64,000 nucleotides of DNA from the NCBI GenBank assembly GCA_020912385.1, contig CP087216.1, positions 1,302,001 through 1,366,000 on the forward strand. Reading direction: 5' to 3'. How positions within the stretch are numbered: the first letter of the stretch is position 1; each line of letters starts with the position of its first letter. Below are positions 22,433-31,635 of the stretch, piece after piece. The notes below the pieces were generated by a model. It was given only the letters and a program-made list of their open reading frames with translations. It ran no database searches and was not told the origin of the DNA. Source of the DNA: Neofusicoccum parvum. Its lineage: Eukaryota; Ascomycota; Dothideomycetes; Botryosphaeriales; Botryosphaeriaceae. Both the position numbers and the translations under genes were made by a program.

Positions 22433-24540
22433 ATAGAGAATTTTCTTGTTAGTACTTTTTTTATAGATATCTATAGGAAATTAAACATAAGAAAATGGTC
22501 CTTTTAGTAGGGTTTGGGCCTACCCTCGCATCTAGGATTGTTACCCATATAGGCCTCCTTAGATATTATATATTTAGGGAGTAGGTGTAGGCATTTACCC
22601 CTTTTAGTACAATAGGGGTACTAGTATTTAGTCGTGTAGTAGGGCCCAGCATAGAGGATATATACAGGGGGCCTTTTATATCTTTTATCCAGGTGGCTAA
22701 ACCCCTAGTAGTATTTATATTAGGCGGTCCGTGGAACTACCTATAATTTCTCGACTTTTAGACTAATTCCTAGTAGGAAAAGTCTTAGCTAAATTACCCT
22801 TCTTTATTCAGCCTGGCTGGAAAATACCATATAGATTAAGCCTACCTAGCTGATTTTCCTCTTATCCTAGTAGGAGAGCTAGAAGGGGGTACTAATTATT
22901 TTTAGATTATTATAGAACAAAATCTTATCCTCTATAATATCTAAGTTGAGATTAGTTGGTACGCCGTGGATAGCAACCTTGAACTAGGGGGTATTTTTCA
23001 CTTAATCCTTATATAGGAGAATATCTTGCCAAATTACCCTATATTCTATAAGGTATTTTGCGTTGAAGTTAGGGGTTATAGTAAGGAGGTAATTACCCCT
23101 AATGGTAAGGGTGATTAAGGTAACTATAGGGGTAGTTGCCCCTTTTTCCTAAAATACCCTGTTAAATGCATCCCGCACCTACTGGGGAGAAAAATCTATC
23201 GTTAATTTAGGCGCAACTAGGATGATCTAGCGTGATTTAAGATTTTTCCTAATTACCCTAGTAGGTGCGGGGGTCTTGTAGGGAGCCTGAGTTTGGGGGG
23301 GTAGGGGTTAAGGGGGAGGGTCGCCGCATACAACCTATGCAAAGGTTTGTCCAGTTTACACGTAGATTATTTTACGGAATGCCTTAGTTACCGTATTAGC
23401 CGCGTGCTTAACCGCCCTCATCGTGGTTCCTAAAATGGACGAGGTAAAATTAAGCCTCCCCTTTTCTATATATTTGCAAAAGACCTCTAATAGGTCTAGT
23501 AGGCGCAATTCCTGGTGTCGGTCAGTCGAATTTTTAATTACCTGGCGCATAAGGTCCCTAGTGGCGAGTAGGGCATCTTGGGAATTCGAAAATTCCGGCA
23601 ATTGGGGCCTGAACAGCCTATTTCCTGGGACTGGAGGAACTTCAGTTAGGTTTTGGTGCGGTAATTGGGCGGGAGTAGGCTGGTTAGGCCTATTTCCTGG
23701 AACCGGAGGGGTTTCAGTTAGGATTCGGCGCGGGACGGGCGAGGTTTGGGCAGGACTAGGCCGGTTAGGCCTATTTCCTGGGACTAGAAGGATCTCAGTC
23801 AAATTTTGGCGCGTAAATTAAGTTGAATCAGGCTGGTTAGGCCTAATTTCTGGGAGGAGAGGGCTTTTAGGTGAAATTTGGTGATTTTGCTGAAGGGATT
23901 CAGAAAAGGGCACAGTTTCGCGCTGGATTCCCGGGACGAGGCGGGCGGTAGGGGTCTTAGTAGGTCTTGGCGGGGGCGGCGTAATCTCCCAAGTCCGTTT
24001 CTAGCCGCTAGGGCCAGGGGTAGGGATAGGGGGTTGCTATTAAGGTCTATTTCCTAGAGAGGGGGTCCTAGGAGGGGTCCTAGGCTGAGGGGGGCCTAGG
24101 GGTTACTAGTAGGGGGTTGGGGGAGTCGGCAAGGGCCTGGAATCGACTGCCTATCGCCTGAGGGGTTGCTAGAGGGGGTAGGGGTAGGAATTACTGGGAA
24201 TTCCTAATCGTAGGCCTAGTAGGCCTCTATTAGATCTAGGCTTTATTACGTCTAGAAGGTTACCTAGACGTCTAAAGGGTCCTTTCTTTTTTGGACTAGG
24301 TCCGTGACCTACTCCCAAAATAGGCGGAGGGTGCCTTGGCTTAGTTACACTATTTAGCCGAGCGCCGGTCTCGGCGTGGAATTGAGCCGATTTTGCGTAA
24401 ATTTTTTTATTAAAAAAGGGCGCGTCGCTTGAGGATTAAGAAGGAGGTTAGGAAAAGAAAACTACGATAGCTCAATAGCGTGCGGAGTAGGCGCATTACC
24501 AGTCAAGGGACGGGTTACAGCGGTGCTATTTTACCCTATA
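22433..24540 (-). mobile_element. RIP-degraded LINE ORF1 (gag-like) relic, inverted copy D
   Basis: AT-rich sequence. Read on the minus strand, 22.75-22.44 kb matches copies A, B and C in the same order (GGGGTTTAGCCACCTGGATAAAAG, then CCTAAATATATA and AAGGAGGCCTATATGG), but in the opposite orientation. The matching block looks like a decayed CCHC zinc-knuckle region of a gag-like ORF1. Farther upstream on the minus strand a proline-rich gag-like frame survives (23802-23356). The plus-strand LINE inserted at its lower-coordinate edge. The exact outer limits are uncertain. Confidence 0.65.
23356..23802 (-). pseudogene. Gag-like proline-rich fragment with repeated motif
   Basis: A 148-residue open piece. 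Its first 60 residues contain three copies of a roughly 20-residue unit with the core PPVPGNRPNRP/Q (variants LVPGNRPNRPSPAQ, PVPGNRPNQPTPAQ, PVPGNRLFRP), followed by a helical segment (ALLATRDLMRQVIKNSTDRH; LLDLLEVFCKYIEKGRL). I read it as the N-terminal half of a retroelement ORF1 protein, because it lies directly upstream of the decayed zinc-knuckle block. No start or end can be assigned with confidence. Confidence 0.55.
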
Positions 24541-24562
24541 TGCAAGTTTGAGCCGGATTAAA

Positions 24563-24585
24563 GGGGGGGGGGGGGGGGGGGGGGG
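24563..24585 (+). repeat. Poly(G) run of 23 bases
   Basis: An uninterrupted run of G on the plus strand between the inverted relic D and the direct relic B. It may form a G-quadruplex and is also a place where assembly length is unreliable. Confidence 0.9.
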
Positions 24586-24599
24586 TGGTCGAGGGGTCG

Positions 24600-25350
24600 G
24601 TTTAGTTAGTTGAGATTTTATTGTAATTGGCTTAAGGAGGCCTATATGGTAGATAGCCCTAGTTATATAAGTAGGACCTAGCCCTACTAAAAGGTTATAA
24701 ATATACCCTTTCCTATTATTTATTTTCCTACTAAATTACCCTAATACTCCCTTCCTCTATTTCTTTATTTTCCTTATTATTATTTAGCTTAGATCTCTAC
24801 TATTTAGTATATCTAGCCTAGGATATACTCGTATAAAGGGATAATTCTAGGCTATATTAAAAAGAACCGTTTCCTCCTTTATTTCCTATATTTAATTTCC
24901 TATTAAACTCCTCTCTATATTTCCTTTATTAATTTCCCGCTTAAAAGTAAATAGTTAAGTATATCTAGTCTAAGCTATTGTTGAACAAACAGCCTAAGGG
25001 CTACTGCACCAAAGTGGATTTCAGCTGTAGAGCGAGTTGGTTTCCTGGAGAAGCAATCTGGTTGGGAAACCAAAGGTCCGAAAAGGACCAGATTGGCGAG
25101 AGCCAATTGGGGTTTAGTATAGCACGTGACGCACACGTATATCTTCCTTGTGCGGCTAACAGGTAGAAGAATTAAACGACTCATCGTGGACTGTCTCTAT
25201 ACCGCTGCTGTGAACCCTTATTGTTTAAAAGCTATAATAGTAGAAAGAAATAACCCTATTCTAGCCTATTAACCCCTCCCTAGCCCTCTTAGTAGTTGCT
25301 TATAGAGTACCTCGTCTTTATAGTCTTAGACTTAGCTAATAATATAAATA
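24600..25350 (+). mobile_element. RIP-degraded LINE-like relic, copy B, split by an insertion
   Basis: Matches copies A and C in order: AAGGAGGCCTATATGG (24635-24650), ACTAAATTACCCTAATACTC, TATCTAGCCTAGGATATACT, and the 3' tail TATAGTCTTAGACTTAGCTA near 25320 followed by ATAAATAAAAAT. The match is interrupted at 24979-25228 by unrelated sequence of normal composition and resumes exactly after it. Confidence 0.7.
24979..25228. mobile_element. 250 bp insertion with 7 bp target duplication (solo LTR or MITE candidate)
   Basis: Flanked by AAGCTAT at 24972-24978 and 25229-25235. Removing the insert and one repeat restores the order seen in copies A and C (AAGCTATAATAGTA). The insert begins TGTTGAACAAACAGCC and ends CTTATTGTTTAA. 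The ends are weakly inverted (TTGAACAA against TTAAACAA). TG at the start suits an LTR, but CA at the end is missing, so the class is open. It contains three clear stems: GGTTTCC with GGAAACC, CAATCTGGT with ACCAGATTG, and TTGGC-GAGA-GCCAA. No protein is encoded. Confidence 0.6.
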
Positions 25351-25559
25351 AAAATATAATATATTTAATTTAATTTAATAGGCGGATTATAGTAGTACTA
25401 CTTATCCTTTATATAAGTTTAAGTTGGATTAGAGGAGATAAAAGAAAAATTAATTTAGTTAATTAGTTAGAGACATAAATAAAAATCTAATCTAATATAA
25501 TCCTATATATATTATAGATATAATGCTATAGAACGAGCTCCTATTCTATAATAACCTAA

Positions 25560-26233
25560 AAATAGCTAGGAACCCCTTCTAGTTATCCTTCCTAGATAAG
25601 AGAAAAACTAGCCAAGTAGGTTTAATCTACGTAGTATTTATGAACCAAGTAGACTAAAAAAGGGTAATTTAGTTAAGACTTTTTCTGGCTGGAATTAGCC
25701 TAAAAGTTAAAAAAATATAGGCGGTTCCACATACTGCTTAATATAAGCGCTGCTAGGGGTTTAGGCACCTTAATAAAAGGTGTACTAGACCCCCTAGATG
25801 TAACTATTACGCCGGCCCCCACCATACATTAAAGCACTCCTGTTCCTACTATAATAGTAAGGGTAATTACATATATTTACTCCCTAAATGTATTAATTGT
25901 AAGAATCTAGACTGAAAAACCCCCTATTTTAGCAACGACCCTAGCTATATTGCCCGGCCTAGAATAGGTAAAAATTAGGGTCTTCTTCTTCCCTTTCCTA
26001 TTAGTTAATTTCCTACTAAATTACCCTAACTCCTTTCCTTATTTCCTTTGTTAGTTCCCGCTTAAAAAGCCAATAGTCAAGTATGTTTAGCCCAAGCTAT
26101 AATAGTAAAAAGGGGTAACCCCTATTCCAGCCCGTTACCCCCCTCTAAACCCCCCTTAGTGGTGCTTTTAGGGTACCCGTCTATAATAGTCTTAGACTCC
26201 ACATGGTCGTTAAACCAAAATAAATAAATAAAT
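25560..26233 (+). mobile_element. RIP-degraded LINE-like relic, copy C, with (AAAT)n tail
   Basis: Follows the same order as copies A and B: TAGGGGTTTAGGCACCTTAA, ACTAAATTACCCTAAC, TTTAGCCCAAGCTATAATAG and the 3' end GTCTATAATAGTCTTAGACT (26170-26189), then GTTAAACCAAAATAAATAAA (26205-26224) with the tail running to 26233. The last 60 bases are nearly the same as the 3' end of the minus-strand LINE at 19.82-19.90 kb, which identifies the family as a LINE rather than a DNA transposon. Confidence 0.75.
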
Positions 26234-26585
26234 AAGATGTAACACTACTATTATTAAGTTCTATAATTATCTTAGAAGTTTGGAAATTCTAGTAATTATA
26301 ACTAGAATAGTTGATTTCCTAAAATTAGAGGGATATTAGTTAAATTTTACGGCGTGGTTGGTGCTAAACTTGCTTAGGTTGGCCTATTTACTAGTACTGG
26401 GGGAATTGCCCCTACGCGTGTAAAGTTTGAGCAAGACATGGATCAATATAATGTATGAGCAATAATATACAAGTCATCTACTTATTTTAGACTAAGCTGT
26501 GGTCGTGAGCAACGGCTTGAGATCGCCATGGCATCGTCTGGCCTCTCTCTCCATCGTGTCCTGTTCCATAAAATATGGATGTTCT
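26234..26585. other. Short intergenic between LINE relic and MSH4
   Basis: AT-rich at first, then of normal composition from about 26450. It should contain the MSH4 3' untranslated region. No gene or terminator signal is clear. Confidence 0.5.
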
Positions 26586-29398
26586 TTAGTCAACTGTAGT
26601 CGAGTTTTCATCATTTGTCTGAAGATCATCGTCATCTTCTGTCCCTGACGCATCGGCATCGACAGCGGCCATTCTGACCACAAATTCTCGCTGCAGCCCC
26701 TTTAGCCAATCTGCCAGAACTTCGCCGTGCATGGCGCCGCTTTGAGCCTGCAATAGATGCTCCCTCAAGTTCAGTATCAGCTTTCTACGCCGCTCACGCA
26801 CCACGGTTGCTGATGCCTTCTTCCGCCCCTGAACACGCTGTTGAAGTCTTGTGGACACCTCATCCGCCTTCTCGAGGACTTCTAGAGGAAGAGAGACAAC
26901 GCGTGCGAGGGCAAGACCGTAATGCTGCTCCTTGACAGGGCCTTCGGCAATTCTGTAGAGCATGTTCATGACGTTTCCGTTGTCTCGCATGTCCACGGCA
27001 AGATGCAGGTTCACGATACCGTTCCTTTCAGTCATGATGTTAGCAAGCTCTCGGAAGTGCGTTGCGAACCAGATGAGTGCACGACTGTCGACGAGTGCTT
27101 CAGCGATTGCAAGGGCAATAGCAAGACCGTCCCGAGTGCTAGTGCCACGACCGAGTTCGTCGATGATGGCGATGCTGTCTTTGCTGATGTTTCGAAGGAT
27201 GAAAGCCGTTTCTCTCATCTCGGCGGCAAAGCTGGAGACATTGGCTTCAATTCTGTCATCCAACGCGACCCTGGCGAAGAGCTGACGCCGGATGGGCATT
27301 GATGCGTATTGTGCTGGGACAAACATTCCAATCTGCGCCATGACCGACATGAGGGCAACAGATCGGATGTATGTACTTTTGCCGCTCATGTTGCAGCCAG
27401 TAATCACCTGAAACCGTTTTTGCTGCGTAGCATAGAAGTCGTTTGGGACGAACCTTGCGGACTGAATTTTCTCTCGGATAGGGTGGCGGCCTGCCTTGAT
27501 TGCGAGAGTATCGGTCAAAGACGGACGAGTGTAGTCCTGGCTTGTGACGATATGTGCGAATGACGAGACCATATCTAGCATGGCAATACTTTCGCATACC
27601 TTGAACAAGACGGGCACGGATCCTCTAATTTCGACAATCAAGTCCTGCACGGCGTTGGTGCTCAAGCATACAACTTCGTTGTGTGCATCGACAATCTTCT
27701 GGTTTCGCTTCATCAAGTCGAGGGTCTGGCATTCGATCATGCTCTTCTTTTTGTGCACATTAGTGAAGACCGGCGGCAAGAGGCGGTCTTCCAGGTCTAC
27801 TGCATTGATCTGAATGTAGAATTGACGTGCTGTGTCGAACTTCATGGCGAGGTGGATTCCATGCTCTTCTGCACCAGATATGAGCGGCATTTCGCTGAGA
27901 CAAAGTGTGACGTACCACCAAGCTCTGCAACGAGTTGATATGCATCCTCGGTGGCCTCCCTGTAGGCTTGACGGGCCACGTCCAGGAGGCCGTTGACACC
28001 CGACTATTGACCACTTTAGCTCCACTGCAATGAGCATTGTCTTTCGGGTCTATATCAACCTTTACTGCATAAGTGTGCTGATTCCTCAGATCCAGCGGCC
28101 GGCTCGCAAAGGTGGTATCCTCGTTTATCACCGAGCTAATGAGCTCTTCGAGGGGGTTGATGTTGTTGGGGTGACAAAACTTGGAAGGATCAGTGTGAGG
28201 GCCAATGTGAGACGTGATATTTCACCCTTACCTCTCGGATTTCACCAAGCATCAAACTTCTAGCCCCAATTAATGCTTCGTATATGGGCCGGATCGAAAT
28301 GACGAATTTTTTGAGCATGATGACATGGTTGATGGCTTGCTCCATTGTTTGCACCGAGGACTTCGTCGGAACCAGGATAAGCTGGAACAACAGTGAGCCA
28401 GCACCCAAACATTCCCAAGCGAACAGCACAAACCGCGGAAAGAATCTTGTCAGCATCAAGGAAACCTTTCAGAGCTGTTGATGATTAGCAATGGACAGCG
28501 AAGCTCGCATTGGAAAGTTAGGCCCGCCTTGTCTTACGGCAAAGAACATGTCCTCCTTGCTCGATATTTCCTCAAGTGCATCGTATCGGATGGTTAATTT
28601 GTGCTCGTCGGTGACTGGCTGCAGGATGTTGCTGCGCAAGAGCCTCGCTCCCATTGGTGTATGTGTCTCATTGAGTAAGCCAAACAGGCAATTCCGAGAT
28701 TTAGGGTTTTCGAGGTTCTGGATGAGCTCCAGGGCACGAATGGTTGAGACGTCAATCATCATAGATCCTTCGCAGGGTTCGTACTTGATGCTGAGAGAGT
28801 GAAAGAGGAAGGTCTGGCCATGGCGCAGCTCGATATATTTGGTAGCCTACGAGAGTCAGCGCGACAGAGTTGCGAGTGGCAATGGTAGAGGTACAGCAGC
28901 AAAGCAACAGACGCAGAAGTAGTTCCCCTCGAGCGACAGCTTGATGGCCTCGACATCTTCAGTGAAGGCCAGCTGCTGGATGTACTCGGCCCCAGCGGTT
29001 TCGGCCCAGTATCTGCGGTCAACCAATGTAACGCGGCTGTCAATGTCTTCCAGGTTCTCTTCAATGATGGAGAAGAGCTTGGACTTGGGGTTGGCGGCGG
29101 TGGACACAATCAGGATCTCATTGGGAGCATAGACTTGGAGCTTGTGAATGGTGCGCACGTAGGTCTGGCTGTCACAGATCTGGCAGAGGACGGCTTGGAC
29201 GGTGTCAAGATTCACGATGGCCAGGCCGACAGTCGGAGAGATGCCACGAGACTCGCTGACGGCACAGACGATGCGCTGGCGTTCTATCCCGGCGATGCTT
29301 GTGGCTGTCGTGGCAGGGCGCTGGCCTGTGCGAGGGCGAGAGGCTGTTGTGTACGCCGGGCAGGAAGCGGATGCAGATGCAGGTGCGTGCGTCGCCAT
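26586..29398 (-). CDS. MSH4: Meiosis-specific MutS homologue MSH4
   Basis: Partner of MSH5 in the MutS-gamma clamp that stabilises recombination intermediates and promotes crossovers. Exons 29398-28895, 28846-28529 plus base 28528, 28474-28434, 28381-28232, 28179-28060, 28003-27916 and 27868-26586 give 834 aa. As in other MSH4 proteins the N-terminal mismatch-recognition domain is absent, and the protein begins with a disordered stretch before RIVCAVSESRGISPTVGLA. Walker A GCNMSGKST is at about 565-573 and Walker B IAIIDELG at about 640-647, followed by STRDGLAIALA and FATHFREL. Intron 2 (28527-28475) must use a GC donor (CAAG|GCGGGC) to keep VRQALKGFLDADK. Exon 3 is only 41 nt. The ATPase motifs look intact, so it is probably functional. 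It shares a 326 bp region with RSA4. Confidence 0.95.
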
Positions 29399-29724
29399 TG
29401 TTAGTGACCCTGGGCTGAGCGGGTGAGGGCGAGAGCAGACAGAACATCTGGCAGCCTGGCCTCCGAGGCGGCGCAAGGCGGGAGGTGTGCACAGCAGCTG
29501 GCAGGGCGTGTGAAGAGCGAGAGCACAGTGGCACCCGGGCGCTTGGGGTGGTGGCGAAGACGTGGCCGCAGCGGCCGCCCGCAGAGCGCGAAGGCCCGTG
29601 CGCGTAGGGCTGAGAATTATCGCGGCCGCCAGCCAAAAAGTTCACCACGGCCGGAGGACTCCAACCTCTCCGGTGTCGAATCGCCGCACCCTCGCCCCGC
29701 CCTCTCAGCCTCCGTCTCCACGCC
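29399..29724. promoter_or_regulatory. Divergent intergenic region MSH4 / RSA4
   Basis: 326 bp between the start codons of a meiotic gene and a constitutive ribosome-assembly gene. GC-rich, no evident TATA box; it contains two GCGGCCGC-like palindromes near 29570 and 29620. Confidence 0.6.
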
Positions 29725-31296
29725 ATGGCGACTATCCCGCCTCCGCCTAGCAAGCGCCAGAAGACGGCTGCGGCCGCCCTCGCCCGCGAACAAGCCGAAG
29801 TCCCCTCGATACCGTCGGGCAGCGTGCGCGTCAAGTTTGTTGACCAGGCCACCGGCCAGTCCGGCGATCTCCCCGTTGTATCCGTCCCGCTCGAGCAGGC
29901 CCAAGTGAAGAACCTTGAGACGCTGCTCAATGCCCTGCAAGGCAACGAAAACGCCGTAGACCGCATCCCGTACCGCTTCTTCTACGCCGGCCAGGGTGGC
30001 CACCATACCAGCGAGGGTGAGAGGGGCGAGGCGCTGGCCGATGCAGCAGACCTGTGGAGCGCCCTCATCAGCCAGGGCAAAGCGACGACAGAAGAAGAGA
30101 TCGTTCTGGCCTACGCTCCCCAGGCTGTCTTCAAAGTGCGCGCTGTGTCGCGATGCGCCGCCGCAATAACCGGCCATGGCCAGCCAATTCTGGCCACACA
30201 ATTCTCCCCACAAAGTAGCTCTCGCATGGTCAGCGGGAGCGGAGACGGTACTGCAAGGATATGGGACTGCGACACCAACACTCCCGCTCACACTCTGAAA
30301 GGCCATACTAGCTGGGTGCTGGTTGTCAGCTGGTCGCCCACCGGCGACATGATCGCTACTGGCTCCATGGACAACACTGTACGCCTGTGGAACCCGAAGA
30401 CTGGTGACGCGTTGGGTGGCCCTATGAAGGGCCACACCAAATGGGTGACGAGCTTGGCTTGGGAGCCCTATCATTTGCAGGAGTCAGGGCGCCCGCGCCT
30501 TGCGTCTTCGTCGAAAGATGCCACAGTACGCATCTGGGATGCGGTGGGAAGGAAAGCGGACATCGTCCTGTCGGGACACAAGAGCACAGTCAGCTGCGTG
30601 AAGTGGGGCGGCACAGGTTTGATATATACCGCTTCGCACGACAAGACCATCAAGGTATGGAATGCTGCAGACGGAACTCTCAAGCACACGCTCAACGCCC
30701 ATGCGCACTGGGTGAATCATCTGGCACTCTCCACCGATTTCGTCCTCCGCACCGCGTATCACGAACATGCCCCGCACGACCAACCCACCACCGAACAGGA
30801 GAAACTGGCTTTTGCAAAGAACCGCTTTGAGAAGGCCGCCACCATTTCTGGCAAGGTGGTTGAACGTTTGGTCTCGGCAAGTGACGACTTCACCATGTAT
30901 CTATGGGAACCATCTTCGAGCACCAAGCCGCTTGCGAGACTACAAGGCCACCAAAAACAAGTCAACCATGTCACCTTCTCGCCAGACGGACTTTACATTG
31001 CCTCCGCAGCATTCGACAATCATGTGAAACTGTGGAATGCCAATACCGGTGCGTTTATCACGACGCTGCGCGGCCACGTGGCGCCGGTCTACCAGTGCTG
31101 CTTCAGTCCTGATAGCAGGCTGCTGGTCAGCGCGAGTAAAGATACTACACTTAAAGCTTGGGATGTTAGGACTGGTAAGATTGCAAATGATCTGCCTGGT
31201 CACCAGGATGAGGTCTACGCAGTCGACTGGAGTCCAGATGGAAAAGGTGTTGGCAGTGGAGGAAAGGACAAGGCAGTGAGGATATGGAGGCATTAG
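29725..31296 (+). CDS. RSA4: Ribosome assembly factor RSA4 / Notchless (NLE1)
   Basis: WD40 protein of the nucleolus and nucleoplasm that sits on pre-60S particles and is pulled by the AAA ATPase Rea1/Midasin. One exon, 523 aa, the family length. The N-terminal NLE (ubiquitin-like) domain spans about residues 30-130 (SVRVKFVDQATGQSGDLPVV, IPYRFFYAG), the part that contacts the Rea1 MIDAS domain. An eight-bladed WD40 propeller follows, with regular GH..WD blades such as GHTSWVLVVSWSPTGDMIAT, GHTKWVTSLAWEPYHL, GHKSTVSCVKW, GHQKQVNHVTFSPDGLYIAS and GHQDEVYAVDWSPDGKGVGS, ending KAVRIWRH. The start is the first ATG, followed by a basic PPPPSKRQK patch typical of nuclear proteins. Divergent from MSH4. 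Confidence 0.96.
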   Translation: MATIPPPPSKRQKTAAAALAREQAEVPSIPSGSVRVKFVDQATGQSGDLPVVSVPLEQAQVKNLETLLNALQGNENAVDRIPYRFFYAGQGGHHTSEGERGEALADAADLWSALISQGKATTEEEIVLAYAPQAVFKVRAVSRCAAAITGHGQPILATQFSPQSSSRMVSGSGDGTARIWDCDTNTPAHTLKGHTSWVLVVSWSPTGDMIATGSMDNTVRLWNPKTGDALGGPMKGHTKWVTSLAWEPYHLQESGRPRLASSSKDATVRIWDAVGRKADIVLSGHKSTVSCVKWGGTGLIYTASHDKTIKVWNAADGTLKHTLNAHAHWVNHLALSTDFVLRTAYHEHAPHDQPTTEQEKLAFAKNRFEKAATISGKVVERLVSASDDFTMYLWEPSSSTKPLARLQGHQKQVNHVTFSPDGLYIASAAFDNHVKLWNANTGAFITTLRGHVAPVYQCCFSPDSRLLVSASKDTTLKAWDVRTGKIANDLPGHQDEVYAVDWSPDGKGVGSGGKDKAVRIWRH

Positions 31297-31635
31297 ACCA
31301 ATGTGGAGCCGGATGAGCACTACACGTAGAGCGGTACTTCATTCGTTGAAAGCAAAACGATGATCCATAGACCCCTCACAGACGCCCGACTTTGACATGG
31401 CCACGGCCCCACGCCTACTCGGCCCAGTTTTGGAACTAGTTGTCATTGCATTCGACAAACTTGACAGGAAGCATTTGTGGGTTCGACTTCATTTGTTTCT
31501 ACTAGGAGACCCGACATGCCCATAAGACAGCGCTCAACTGCGTGGCCAAGCCAAGCTATCTTTACAACCGTCACCCGCCACCAATAGCGAATACTTCTAC
31601 CCTCCATTTATTTATGCCCAACCCTGCGCATCAGG
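31297..31635. other. Convergent 3' region between RSA4 and the CipC-like gene
   Basis: 339 bp between two convergent stop codons, so it holds both 3' untranslated regions. No other feature seen. Confidence 0.5.

Noticed and set aside
24975..25184. Short frames on both strands inside the 250 bp insertion
   Set aside because: Under 70 codons, no domain, and overlapping stem-loops explain the base pattern better.
31470..31490. GGTTCGACTTC, tRNA B-box-like
   Set aside because: Last bases do not fit the box and no cloverleaf can be drawn.
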